Program-made: the position numbers and the translations under genes | Assembly: GCA_977006965.1 (NCBI GenBank) | Contig: OZ345353.1 | Location: forward strand, 1,364,001 to 1,428,000 | Reading direction: 5' to 3' | Length of the DNA stretch: 64,000 nt | DNA from: Phymatolithon calcareum | Taxonomy: Eukaryota; Rhodophyta; Florideophyceae; Hapalidiales | In this document: positions 9,852-20,634 of the stretch, one piece after another | How positions within the stretch are numbered: position 1 is the stretch's first letter | How the letters are laid out: every line of letters begins with the position of its first letter | Notes under the pieces: model-generated | What the model was told of the DNA's origin: nothing | What the model saw: the letters and a program-made list of their open reading frames with translations, nothing else | Database searches by the model: none

Positions 9852-10198
9852 ACATCCCCGACCTTCTTAAAAAACGAGAAGAAGAGGTCGCTTCCGCCGA
9901 GAAGAGCCCTGGTGCCATACATAGCATTCTGCAACTGCGCGAAGCTTCGGAATGGAGCACCTTCCACTGTCATGGCGGCGCTGAAGACGATAAGCTCGAA
10001 GACAGTGATGTATACGTCGATCTCGGAGAGGACCCAATCGAAGATCTGGAGGCCGCTTTGGCAGCTCGTGTGAAAGATGCCAGAGCAAACGGACTATCTG
10101 TCGCAGGGGCTGCACGCCTTACTGCACTACTCTCTAAGTATCAGCAGATTTTCGAATTCGGCTGGGAAAATCCCCACCAGCCGACGTTGAACCGATGA
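9827..10198 (+). pseudogene. Gypsy pol, linker between protease and RT (frame-broken)
   Basis: This open stretch lies in the -1 phase relative to the gag-protease ORF. It is acidic, without a known domain, and leads into RT. It ends in a stop at 10196-10198, where a C run (CCCC at ~10171) seems one base short of the frame that enters RT. By position it is the protease-RT linker. Confidence 0.6.
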
Positions 10199-10683
10199 GG
10201 GTCCGCCTACACCCAGACAGACGTTCTGTGCGCGTTAAAGCGCGCCGATACCCTCTGGATCAGAGGGAGTTCCTCGATAAGTACATTCAGTCTCTTGTTG
10301 AGATGGGGTTTGTATTTGAGTGCCCAACCGCTGCCTGGCAAGCTGCACCACTCCTTGTACCGAAAGCCGACTCCCGAGCAAGCTACCGAATGGCAATTGA
10401 CCTTCGTCCGGTCAACTCTTCCACCATCAAGGAGTCTTGGCCAATGCCTCACCTCGATTCTGAGGTCAACGACTTCGCAGGAAGCACTTGTTTTGCCACC
10501 CTGGACTTCGTCTCGGGATACTGGCAGCTGCCACTTCATGAAGACTCGTACGAAGCATGCGCCATCGTCACACCTAAGGGAGTTTATGCTTCAAAGCGCG
10601 TTTTACAAGGACTCGCCAATGCAACATCATACTTCCAAAGAACGGTAGAGCCACTGTGTTCAAAGACTTGCGCGCGCATATGA
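10195..10683 (+). pseudogene. Gypsy pol, RT fingers/palm (first half)
   Basis: This frame carries the N-terminal half of a Ty3/gypsy RT: 'RRYPLDQREFLDKYI', the 'FVFECPTAAWQAAPLLVPK' block, and 'FATLDFVSGYWQ' with the first catalytic Asp. It continues to 'GLANATSYFQRTVEPL' and then runs out of frame about 30 bp before the catalytic DD motif, which lies in the next phase. A one-base loss near 10650 explains the switch. Confidence 0.85.
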
Positions 10684-13202
10684 AAGCGTGGCTCGATGAC
10701 TTCAACTTGCACGGAAGAACTGAGGACGACATTTTAACATTGCTCGAAAAGTTTTTCGAAATTTGTAGCCAAAGGGGCCTGTTCCTTTCTGCATTGAAAT
10801 GCAAGTTCTTCGCAAAAGCAATCAAGTGGTGCGGTCGCATCATCTCTAGCGAAGGATACACCATGGACCCATCACGTCTGGAAGGCCTCAAGGACATGAA
10901 ATCACCCCGTACCGCCGACGAGCTCGCCCAATTCGTTTACTGTTGTCGTTGGATGTCCATTGCAATTCCCAACTTTGCACAGCTCGTCGCCCCGCTGCAT
11001 AGAATCCTTGAGGACGCATACAAACGTTCGGGAAAGCGTACAAAACGCTCCATTAAGAACATCACGTTGAGCAGCCTGTCTTGGGGCACAGTGCATGAAG
11101 CATCATTTAACAACTTACAAGACACACTGCGCAACGCCGTTAAGCTTTCCTATCCCAAGGAAGATCATGACATTTGCATCTACACAGATGCCTCGGACAA
11201 GTACTGGTCTGCTGTGGTGACACAGACGAAGAGTGACCAACTTGATCTACCCATTGCGGAGCAAAGACATGAACCACTCGCTTTTTTGGGTGCTTCATTT
11301 AAGGGAGCCGAGCTGGGCTGGAGCACTTTCGAAAAGGAAGGTTTCGCCATCTTCCAAACATTGGACAAAATGGATTATCTCTTTTACGGTTCACAAATGA
11401 CCCACATCTACACCGATCATCGCAATTTGCTGTTCGTCTTTGCGCCACTAGCGTTGGAACCCGCACTCGGTTGGCATGTTGTGTCAAAAGTGCAACGATG
11501 GGCGTTGTTTACGTCCCGTTTCGCATACCTCATCGAGCACGTTGATGGAGAGGCAAATGTTTTCGCAGACATACTTACACGTTGGGCTCGAGGCTATCGG
11601 CGGGAAAGAAAGGCACTGAGAACCGCGGCAAGTCTGACCGTCGTGCACGCGGAACAAGTTATTCCTTCTCCGGATGAATTGGTATGGCCGAGCTTTGACG
11701 ACATCCGAGACGCGCAGTCGATGGCAACGGAGGACAAGGCGGGACTTTCGTTTGATGAACGTGAACGGGTTTGGAAACATAGTGGGCGAATTTGGGTTCC
11801 AAGCGACTCTCTAGAGCTGCAACTGAAAATTATGGTTGTTTCCCATAGTGGTGTTGTCGGGCATCGCGGGAAAGACGCCACGAAAAGCATCCTCTCCGAG
11901 AACTTTTGGTGGGCAAACTTGGACAAAGACGTGGACCATCTGGTCCGCGGCTGTTTACATTGTATTATCTCTCGCTCAGGAGAAATAATACCTCGCGCAT
12001 TTTCCCATGCTCTGCATGGCGAGCGTCCTAACGAAGTTATTCACGTGGATTTCCTTTACATGGGTCCGGGGAATGACGGCAAGAAGTACGTACTTGTTAT
12101 CCGCGATGACCTTTCTTCATATGTCTGGCTTTGGCCGACAGAGGCGGCAACGAGCGAGGCCGCAGCGGATGCTATCACAACATGGCTCGGGTGCTTCGGC
12201 TCTATGGACTGGCTGGTCAGTGACCAAGGGAGCCATTTCAAAAATCAACTCGTTCGAGCCCTCACCGACGAGTTCCACATTTCGCATCATTTCACCACTG
12301 CGTACTCTCCCTGGGCGAACGGCTCAGTGGAGAGAGTCTATCGCGAGGTTTTGCGGGCGACAAAGTCGTTTCTGAGCGAGTGGCGACTTGCCCCCAGGGA
12401 TTGGCCTGCAGTTACTGAATGCGTTCAAAGTGTCTTGAATCTGTCGCCGCTGAAACGACGAGGGCCTAGGGACCCGAACGTGCCCGGCGTATATCGCAGT
12501 CCTCTCGAAGTGTTCACAGGACATATTCCGGCGCGGCCTCTGTTGAGGGCACTGCCAATTGCGCGGTACAAGGAAGCTCGCAGCGATGACGTTGCGCACG
12601 CACGCCAACTCGTTAATATCGAGGCCACTCAGGACGCTTTGCAGGGCATGCATCGGGATGTTGCCGACCTGGCGTCTGCTTCGCGAAAGAGGAGTGTGGA
12701 AACACACAACTGCCGAACTAACATAAAGCCCATTGACTTTGGTCCTGGTGATTTTGTGCTGGTGCGCCGCGCTGCGAACACCGGACACAAACTGCAATTC
12801 ACCTGGCGCGGGCCCCGGCGGGTTGTCGCTGCAAAATCCAATTGGGTTTTCGAAGTAGAAGACCTGCTGACCGGAAAGAAAGAGGTTGTTCATGCACGCC
12901 GTCTCCGTCTCTATCGGGCAGATATGGATGGAAAAGAGGTCACACCTGGTCTTTTGCGAGCTGCAGAGCACACCGAAACATCGTACCAGAATGCACGCGA
13001 GCTGCGCGACATTCGTGCCAACGATGACGAGTTCGAAGTGCAAGTTGAGTGGAAGGGTCTCCCGGACGCTATCGATCGCACATGGGAGCCGTTGTCGCAA
13101 GTTTTCGAAGATCTTCCAGGGATGCTCGAGGATTTCCTCAACACTTCAGGTGAAAGAGCTCTTAAGAAACAAGCACTAAAGCAGTGCTCTTTCCAATTTT
13201 AA
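10656..13202 (+). pseudogene. Gypsy pol, RT second half-RNase H-integrase-chromodomain
   Basis: This is an 848-codon open frame. 'WLDD' at residues ~12-15 is the RT catalytic pair, with Trp where YxDD is usual. RNase H starts near residue 173 ('YTDASDKYW') and ends near 'ADILTRWARG'. The integrase zinc domain is at ~395-440 (H, H, then C-x2-C). The D-D-E core has 'IHVDFLY' (~461), 'VSDQGSHF' (~518) and 'NGSVERVYRE' (~557). A chromodomain at ~778-830 ('VEWKGLPDAIDRTWEP') is expected to steer integration to marked chromatin. The frame is entered only after three -1 phase changes, so as sequenced the polyprotein is not made by simple translation. Confidence 0.9.
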
Positions 13203-13234
13203 ACCTGCTCGGGCTGATTAGGTTTATGGGGCAC

Positions 13235-13687
13235 TATAACGCCCTGCACAGTCGTGCTTGTCCGCAGGGGGACTCCTACTGCGTGGCAAAGATCCATGAA
13301 TCGGAACGCGAGCGTAAAGTACGTAGCCGAGCGCGAACTGCGCGCAAGCTACTGACCGCAGCGTTCGCCTTTATTGATACCGCCACCCATTTGACACATA
13401 CGGATTATTCATTTGCGGAACTCGCAATTCAGACGCCGTTTTGAGCGGAGGATATCAAATGTGATGTACGAAGCAGACCCTGGGTCTCAGCGCTGCTTAG
13501 TTAGGGGGCGGTTGTAGAATACATAAATTCTTGGACGTCTGTCCGCTCACACTCAATAAAGGCAGCACTCATCGGGGGATCTCTCCGACTGAGTGACATC
13601 GCCATACTTTTGTCTTGCCAACTTGTCAAGAAGGGCGCGCACCGGACTTGGACGCTAAACGCGGCATTGCATGCACAGGTTGTTACA
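13235..13687 (+). repeat. Gypsy 3' LTR
   Basis: 453 bp, the same length as the 5' LTR with two visible substitutions. It ends TTGTTACA directly before the ATAC target duplication. Confidence 0.93.
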
Positions 13688-13957
13688 ATACGCAGCAAAC
13701 GGTCGTCCTACTGCACCCGATGTTTTTTCGTCTCTCTCTCTGCACTCAAATTCACCTTTTCCTTTATCCTTCATACGGCCCATGTAATTGCACTGCGATC
13801 TATGTACGTAAATCTGCTTGTGTTCCCGTCATGAGGCTCACACGGCAGTGTTTTATTGAACAGTTATGCATCCGCAGAAATCTCGTTTCGCGCGGCCTGT
13901 TTGCATTCGAATCTACAAAAGTCGTTATCCAAAACGTGGGCACTTTTGTGCTGTTTC

Positions 13958-14282
13958 TGTCATGGAGCTGACATTCACGGCGCATGGAAAGTTTCCCAAG
14001 ATGGGAACCAAGGCACTCTGCAAATGCAGACACACTCCTTCACGCCCTTCTCTGGTACTATTTCTCCCGCGTTTACGTTTACGGTAACAATGTACGGATT
14101 AGGTAGTCTAGTTCAGCAGTTCCCCAAGTTCTGCAGTTCCCCAGTACTGTAGCTCTTCAGAGCAGTACATAAGCAACCTGCTGAGTCCTGAATAGCAGAC
14201 TCGGCAGGGATAAGTAAAGTGGCAAGGTCAAGAAGACTTTGCTGGCTTATCCCGCCTTTCACAACTGGTCTTTTGGACGACA
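13958..14282 (+). repeat. Copia 5' LTR
   Basis: 325 bp, TGTC...GACA, identical to 20305-20629 apart from one visible base. Confidence 0.95.
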
Positions 14283-14316
14283 TTTGCAAATCAAATCTAA
14301 AACACCAAAACTACGC

Positions 14317-14402
14317 ACCCACCAACGAACCAAACAACCAACCAACCAACCATCCATCCATTCATCCATCCACCAACCTACCAACCTACCAACCAACCAC
14401 CG
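14317..14402 (+). repeat. ACCA/ATCC simple repeat in copia leader
   Basis: Imperfect tetranucleotide repeats (ACCA, ATCC, ACCT) lie in the untranslated leader between the 5' LTR and gag. A further run of CATCAAC/CATCCACC-type repeats follows at ~14640-14740. The leader is about 670 bp. Confidence 0.8.
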
Positions 14403-14949
14403 TATAAGAAGAAGCAAGTTTATCTGCTTGACGATCAATTTTGGAGAAAGTCCCTTTCTTTACTGATTTATTTCTTTAAAGAATTGTGACTTCTGGACAG
14501 AAGAGGATTCTAACAAATTTTGTTGCTTTCTCTTTGTTCACGGACAAAAAGTGAATCGACAATCAGATAAAAGACAAGTGGTCAATCACCGTCGGAAACC
14601 GCCGCTCGCACGTTTACCGCCAGTCACGCTTCCACCATTTCAACCTCCATCCACCGGTCATTATCATCAACCTTTCTCGTCAATCAACCATCCACCGGTC
14701 ATTAGCATCAATCACCTATCCACCATTATTAAGGCATCATCTTCAAGTCACGTGACAATTTCGTGAAGAATAAGATTTTTGTTGGAATAAAATTTCCAGC
14801 TGTAATTCAGCATCAGCTCTATCTAGCTGATAACTTTTAAATCTTTTTTTTAAAAAAACATTCCTGCTAAAAAAAAAGATTCTAAAGTTGGATTAATTTT
14901 ATGATACAATAGAACAAACAACATTTCTGTCAACACTGACAATATCATC

Positions 14950-15927
14950 ATGACAACTCCTGTTCCCCAATGGATACAAGATGATAATCCCACACACCCC
15001 GCCGATATTGATATTCGTGATGCTATGATAAGATACCTGTATGATTCCTCTACAGAAGAGATTCTCAGGGACACTCGTGGGACAATACGTTTCAACCCTC
15101 TTTTAGAGTGTTCGCAAACATACGTATTTGCCTTGTACAAGTTGCTCTTGGAAAAAGGGGTACACATCCCTGATCCATCGGACAGTGACATGGAAGAAGG
15201 ACTACACTCTCTACTATGTAAATTCCTTTTTCCAGCTCTGTCCCAACAGCATCTTCAAGATGAGCAGCTTAGATCAGCAACGATCAGTGCACCTCCATCT
15301 CCACCACAAGCGCATGATGTTCCACAACCTTTGGAACCATCAAACGATCGACCCCCAAACGATGCACGTCAGTTTAATGGGCAGCCACAAGGACCTTCTT
15401 TAAGTAATTCAAATGGTTTCGAGCCATTTCGCTTCCAGAGGGTCGCTCATAATCAACATCATGCCCACGGTCAAGGAAGTAACACCGAGCGAAACATGCA
15501 ACCAGCGTACTCTCAACTTCCTGACCGTGTGCCCAGAGATGTATCTCTGAATCCTCCCCCGGACGGTCAAAGCTTCAATATCGCCCCGTTTTCCGCTTCA
15601 AACACTCAAATGGGTGCTCCAACTTCGCAACCACTTTATGGTCAACGATCGAACGGAAATATTTCCAATATAAGATCTCAAACCAACTCACGAGTGACTC
15701 TATTACCGATAAGGCGTCCATTCAGAGGCAGACCTGGAGATATGGCAAAATATTACTCTGCCCGTGGATCTCGGTACACAGGAAGAAAATCAGACCTTCA
15801 CAGTCTTGCTAGACATCAAGCGGTATACTACGCTCAGGCCCATTTATGTGGTCTTAACGCCGTAGAAGGTCTTGAATGTTTGATGAATATGATTGAGACC
15901 CATTCTCTCGCTGGTCGCTTTTTCTAA
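14950..15927 (+). pseudogene. Copia Gag N-terminal part, ended by in-frame TAA
   Basis: The 325-codon frame starts at an ATG and encodes a Gag-like region with a Pro/Asn/Gln-rich middle. It stops at TAA 15925-15927. The same phase continues without another stop into the 16006-20193 frame, where Gag resumes ('AAFQKLFTWSYSSSN', then helical sequence) up to the zinc knuckle. The stop therefore lies inside Gag, not at a Gag-Pol boundary, which favours a nonsense mutation over a regulated readthrough site. Confidence 0.8.
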
Positions 15928-16005
15928 AATGACGTATTCCAGCAGGTACCGACCTTAGAAGCAGCTTTTCAAAAGCTATTTACTTGGTCGTATAGCAGCT
16001 CCAAC

Positions 16006-19000
16006 ATGGCTGCAAACCTCAGGGAATGGCGAAACCTGAAAATAACAAGCTTTAAGTCAGAATGCGACACTTGGTCTGATGCTATGATAAAGCTGTACGA
16101 GAGAGCGCTTATGCTTCAGGATCAACTGGACAACGTCCACCAGCATCCTACTCTTCTCCTCGATGTCCTTGAATCGGCTATTATTTCCCAGTCTTTCTTC
16201 TTATTTGTGGACCGTGCAAAATCTAGCACAACCCCTGAGGAATACTATAACGAATGCCTTTCGGCAATTCATAAACAGGAGATACAAGATTCACGAACGG
16301 CTAGTTCTCTCAACACGGATTTAGTCAAACAAATCTCAGATATCCATTCCTCTCCAAGGATTTCTTTTCCAACCCAGCCTCCCGATTCCGTAAGTTCCGC
16401 ATCATCAAAGATAACGGAAGCTTTATACGCCAGAGCTGGTAGACGCTATGGAACGGATAACCGTATTAATAAGTTCGCTAAGAAAAACGGTTTTCGAAAT
16501 GGAGTTCGCATGCTTTGTCGTGCTTGCAGATCCGATTCACATCTGATTCGAGAGTGCCCCAAGATACGCAAGCCTACTCTCGTCAATATTGTATTTGAGC
16601 TGGTTCCCGATGACGAAATCTCATCACTATCCGTAAACCAAATACTAGACGTTGCACAAGACCTTCCCGATAACGTATGGATAACCTTAGCGACAGAGAT
16701 TATGGTTGTTGACATTGAACCTACTGTATCCACTGCAGCACAAGATGTCAGCACTCATCAAGAACTGGACATTTCTCAAACTATGTACACCAGACTTGTA
16801 TCTTGGGCTGATCAGCATGAATTTCTTTCTGAAAATCAGACAAGCGATGTTATGATGTCTGCTTTCGAAACACCACAAAAGAATGAAGAAATCAGCACTT
16901 CCATTGTTATGATCACCGCTGCTAGCTCTCAGTCATTACCAGAGCTGAACAAAGCAATTTATGCCAGAGTTCTTCAAAGCATGAAGAACAAGTCTACGAA
17001 GTTCGAAGGCGTAATGATCGACAATGGTGCTGCAAAATCGCCAACTGGTCTCCCTGCCTACATAAGGTATTGCGTCCATACTGCAACGAGACCTTTTCTG
17101 CTGCCAAGCAGCCGTGCTTTCAGAGGCATAGGTCATGGGATGACACAAGCACTTGGAACGGCTTCTATTCGTATGCCAATCGGATCTGATGTATTCTTAA
17201 CCTTTGATGTCGACGTCGTAGATCAAGATGTCCCACTTATCTTTGGGCTTGAGCATCACCGAAAGCTCAAATGCAGCTCAAATGAGTACAAAAACACATT
17301 TACTCACCATCCGTCTGGAACTGTCATCCATGTTAGCTTCATAGAAGGGATCAAAGGATCAAGTGGTCATCTATACATCAAATGGACAGTGAATAACGTA
17401 CTTTTCACAGAGCCAGAATTAAGGAAACTTCACAATCAATTCGGACACCCAGCTACCGACTCACTTGTTAACCTCCTTAAGAAGGCTTCTCCGGAGAAAG
17501 TCAACACAAACGTTCGAAAAACGTTAGAAGATATTATTAAGAAATGTTCTCCCTGTCAAACATGGGCTCCGAGAGCTTCTCGTTTCCGAGTTTCCTTCCC
17601 AACTAAAGACATTGTCTTCAATCATGAAATCGAAGTCGATGTTTTCTTTATCGATGGTGATCCGATCTTGCATATCATCGACAGAGGCACCCGGTACTCC
17701 GTCGCTAAATTCATGACGAGACAGACAGCAGAGTACACGTGGAATCTCATTGTCGATTTCTGGATCACAGTGTTCACCGGATACCCTTCAGTTATTGCAC
17801 ATGATCAAGGAGAGAACTTCCTCTCAGACTTCTTTCAGAATTCCTGCTCACAACTTGGAATTACTACGAAGGACATTCCAGTAGAGTCACCAAACTCGTT
17901 GTCACTTTGTGAACGTTATCATGGTCCAATTCGTCGCGTCTATAATAAGCTAAAAAACGATTTTCCTGTCATGGACAAGAATATCCGCTTATCACTTTCA
18001 GTACATGCAGTGAATACGACCACGGGACCCAACGGTATTACACCATGTCTCCTTCTGTTCGGCACTGTTCCGCGCCTTCCACTTCCCAACGTATCAACTA
18101 TGGCCCCAACTCAAAAGCAGCGTTTTGAAGCCATGGCAGCAGCACGCAAAGAGATGGAAACCATTACTGCTCAACGGCGTGTTGCAGCAGCACTGAAACA
18201 TCGAGCGGGTGTTCCTCATCCTGTCTACGAGTTTGGAGACAAGGTCAGAATCTTTCGAAAAGAGAACCGTCGTTTTGAAGGGCCTTACACAGTCCACAGC
18301 TACGACAACAGAAAAACTGTCTTTGTGCAGATCGGCAATAATATAAAGCCTTTTTCAACTTCTGTCGTAAAGCGAGCTCACTCGAATGACCCTATCAACC
18401 CTTCTGAGAATGCTCTGGCACCGGCTGTAAACCCCCAGCAGCCTTCTACCTTAGCTAATGTTCCACCGGAATCGACCCCGAGCCCTCATGTCCCCATGGA
18501 CATAGTCACCGAGTTAAACAATCTTCAAGAGCAATTTGGAAGTGTCCCTCAGGCTCTTGAAACCAACATCGTTAATACTTCTCAAGCGTTTCTATCGTCA
18601 ACGTTTGCAGAAAGCGAGGTTGCCAGGCTCTATGAAAATGGTGCAACATCTGTTTTCGCCACTATTGTGGTTCATAACAAGAAAGATCCTCGTTTCGACG
18701 ATGCCAAGAACTCCGAAGTCGAACAACTCGTGAAGAAGGGAACGTACGAGTTCGTAAGAGAAACAGACTTACCTGAAGATGCCACCATTCTTCAGTCGCG
18801 TTTCGTCCTTACGATAAAGAACTTTGAGAAACCCGACGAGCAATACAAGGCTCGCTTGGTAATTCTAGGACACATGGACCCTGAAAAGCCACGTGTTGTA
18901 AATGAAGCGCCAACTGTTCTCAAGTCTTCCATTCGTCTTACACTTGCACTTATCGTTTCTCACGGCTTTGACATATGGAGTCGAGACATATCTCAAGCTT

Positions 19001-20193
19001 TTCTTCAAAGTGATGAGCCCCTCCGCAGAACGGTTTATGTTCGCCCACCGAAAGGTGAGAACGTCCTCCAACGTATTGGAGCACCTCCTGGAACCATACT
19101 CCGTGCAATTAAAGCCCAATATGGTCTATGCGACTCTCCTGGATATTGGTGGCCAACATTTCAAGATTGGCATACCGGAGACCTTGGTATGCAATCCTCT
19201 GTTCTCGATCCATGCCTATTCTATAAGGTTGTTGGATCAATACTTGAAGGAATTCAGGTCACACAAGTTGATGACACTTGTGGAGGAGGCACACCGGAGT
19301 TCAGCAATTTAGAAGAAGAAAAATCGCAACGTTTCGAATGCAAGCCTAGGACAAACTCTTTTCCCATACAGTTCAACGGTTTCTGTATTGATGAACATGA
19401 GTCTGGAGGTTATGTTCTGCATCAGAACGACTATTGTACAAATCTTAAGAGCGTGGATTACAAATCGGACAAGGGAATGCCAAAGAAATTCGCCTCCGGT
19501 CGCGGACAAGTTTCATATGCCACAACTTGTACCAGGCCTGCAGTCTCTTTTGACAATGCTCAGCTCTCTCAAATTAAAGCTGAGCACAGCACTATTCAAG
19601 ATACTAGTTTTCTGAACAAAGCCATTCAGAAACTAAACAATCCAGCTCATCTCGTGTATCGCCCTCTTGACCTCTCATCTGTATACATTGCTGGCTATTC
19701 CGACGCTTCTTTTGCGAACAACCCGGACTTATCATCTCAAATTGGATTCATCGTTCTCCTAAAAGACAAACAGGACAACGCATCTATAATCCACTATGGT
19801 TCATGGAAGTCACAGCGCGTAACTAGATCCATTCTCGGGGCAGAAGTCATGGCATTCACCCATTGCCTCGATTTTGTGCTGGCTTTAGCTCACGATCTGT
19901 CAACTATTCTTTGTAGAAAAGTATCGACAGTCTTGTTCACGGATTCAAAGTGTCTGTTTGATACTATCACAAAGCTTAGTACTGTATCGGAGAAGAGACT
20001 TCTTATCGATATCGCGGCTATTCGTGAGAGCTATACGAATGGAGATATGTCGAACGTCGCCCATGTGACTTCAAAGTACAATCTTGCTGATGTTTTCACG
20101 AAGAAAAACGCAAGCGCAGCTATGTTACAAGATCTTATGTCCATTGGATTTATCACGCATCCAGTCAATCAGTGGATCATACCGGAGAAATAG
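16006..20193 (+). CDS. Copia Gag C-terminus-protease-integrase-RT-RNase H polyprotein
   Basis: The 1,395-codon frame contains a canonical zinc knuckle C-x2-C-x4-H-x4-C at ~170-184. The protease motif is 'MIDNGAAKS' at ~336 (DNG where DSG is usual). The GAG-pre-integrase HHCC region is at ~470-525. The integrase D-D-E lies at ~546, ~601 and ~636 ('VDVFFIDG', 'AHDQGENF', 'LCERYHG'). RT spans ~925-1095 with 'SRDISQAFLQ' and the catalytic pair in 'QVDDT', where YVDD is usual. RNase H is at ~1225-1365 ('GYSDASFANN', 'FTDSKCLFD'). The first ATG of this frame is downstream of the stop at 15925, so the true ORF starts at 14950. Confidence 0.93.
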   Translation: MAANLREWRNLKITSFKSECDTWSDAMIKLYERALMLQDQLDNVHQHPTLLLDVLESAIISQSFFLFVDRAKSSTTPEEYYNECLSAIHKQEIQDSRTASSLNTDLVKQISDIHSSPRISFPTQPPDSVSSASSKITEALYARAGRRYGTDNRINKFAKKNGFRNGVRMLCRACRSDSHLIRECPKIRKPTLVNIVFELVPDDEISSLSVNQILDVAQDLPDNVWITLATEIMVVDIEPTVSTAAQDVSTHQELDISQTMYTRLVSWADQHEFLSENQTSDVMMSAFETPQKNEEISTSIVMITAASSQSLPELNKAIYARVLQSMKNKSTKFEGVMIDNGAAKSPTGLPAYIRYCVHTATRPFLLPSSRAFRGIGHGMTQALGTASIRMPIGSDVFLTFDVDVVDQDVPLIFGLEHHRKLKCSSNEYKNTFTHHPSGTVIHVSFIEGIKGSSGHLYIKWTVNNVLFTEPELRKLHNQFGHPATDSLVNLLKKASPEKVNTNVRKTLEDIIKKCSPCQTWAPRASRFRVSFPTKDIVFNHEIEVDVFFIDGDPILHIIDRGTRYSVAKFMTRQTAEYTWNLIVDFWITVFTGYPSVIAHDQGENFLSDFFQNSCSQLGITTKDIPVESPNSLSLCERYHGPIRRVYNKLKNDFPVMDKNIRLSLSVHAVNTTTGPNGITPCLLLFGTVPRLPLPNVSTMAPTQKQRFEAMAAARKEMETITAQRRVAAALKHRAGVPHPVYEFGDKVRIFRKENRRFEGPYTVHSYDNRKTVFVQIGNNIKPFSTSVVKRAHSNDPINPSENALAPAVNPQQPSTLANVPPESTPSPHVPMDIVTELNNLQEQFGSVPQALETNIVNTSQAFLSSTFAESEVARLYENGATSVFATIVVHNKKDPRFDDAKNSEVEQLVKKGTYEFVRETDLPEDATILQSRFVLTIKNFEKPDEQYKARLVILGHMDPEKPRVVNEAPTVLKSSIRLTLALIVSHGFDIWSRDISQAFLQSDEPLRRTVYVRPPKGENVLQRIGAPPGTILRAIKAQYGLCDSPGYWWPTFQDWHTGDLGMQSSVLDPCLFYKVVGSILEGIQVTQVDDTCGGGTPEFSNLEEEKSQRFECKPRTNSFPIQFNGFCIDEHESGGYVLHQNDYCTNLKSVDYKSDKGMPKKFASGRGQVSYATTCTRPAVSFDNAQLSQIKAEHSTIQDTSFLNKAIQKLNNPAHLVYRPLDLSSVYIAGYSDASFANNPDLSSQIGFIVLLKDKQDNASIIHYGSWKSQRVTRSILGAEVMAFTHCLDFVLALAHDLSTILCRKVSTVLFTDSKCLFDTITKLSTVSEKRLLIDIAAIRESYTNGDMSNVAHVTSKYNLADVFTKKNASAAMLQDLMSIGFITHPVNQWIIPEK

Positions 20194-20304
20194 AAATAGA
20201 AAATTTCAAATTGTTTTAGAATATTTTCACATTTTTTTAGTATGTTTTTGAATTTTTTCGCGAAAAATTTTCACCGGTTTCAGGCGTTTAGAAAAGAGGT
20301 CGAG

Positions 20305-20629
20305 TGTCATGGAGCTGACATTCACGGCGCATGGAAAGTTTCCCAAGATGGGAACCAAGGCACTCTGCAAATGCAGACACACTCCTTCACGCCCTTCTCT
20401 GGTACTATTTCTCCCGCGTTTACGTTTACGGTAACAATGTACGGATTAGGTAGTCTAGTTCAGCAGTTCCCCAAGTTCTGCAGTTCCCCAGTACTGTAGC
20501 TCTTCAGAGCAGTACATAAGCAACCTGCTGAGTCCTGAATAGCAGACTCGGCAAGGATAAGTAAAGTGGCAAGGTCAAGAAGACTTTGCTGGCTTATCCC
20601 GCCTTTCACAACTGGTCTTTTGGACGACA
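20305..20629 (+). repeat. Copia 3' LTR
   Basis: 325 bp, matching the 5' LTR; followed at once by the GTTTC target duplication. Confidence 0.95.
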
Positions 20630-20634
20630 GTTTC

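Larger units (their letters stand above)
7871..13687 (+). mobile_element. Full-length Ty3/gypsy retrotransposon with chromodomain
   Basis: Two 453-bp LTRs bracket gag, protease, RT, RNase H, integrase and a C-terminal chromodomain, in Ty3/gypsy (chromovirus-like) order. The 4-bp direct repeat ATAC flanks it at 7867-7870 and 13688-13691. By eye the LTRs differ at only two positions, so the insertion is recent. The coding region nevertheless has three frame breaks. A short purine-rich tract ending in GGGGCAC precedes the 3' LTR as a candidate polypurine tract. No conventional TGG primer-binding site follows the 5' LTR. Confidence 0.93.
13958..20629 (+). mobile_element. Full-length Ty1/copia retrotransposon
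   Basis: Two 325-bp LTRs start TGTC and end GACA, a perfect terminal inverted repeat. They bracket a gag-pol frame in Ty1/copia order, with integrase before RT. The 5-bp duplication GTTTC lies at 13953-13957 and 20630-20634. The LTRs differ at one position that I can see (GCAGGG versus GCAAGG), so insertion is recent. It lies only 270 bp from the gypsy element. The coding region is a single frame interrupted by one TAA. Confidence 0.95.

Noticed and set aside
12324-13100. 258-codon open frame on the minus strand
   Set aside because: It lies wholly antisense to the gypsy integrase and chromodomain region; no domain of its own.
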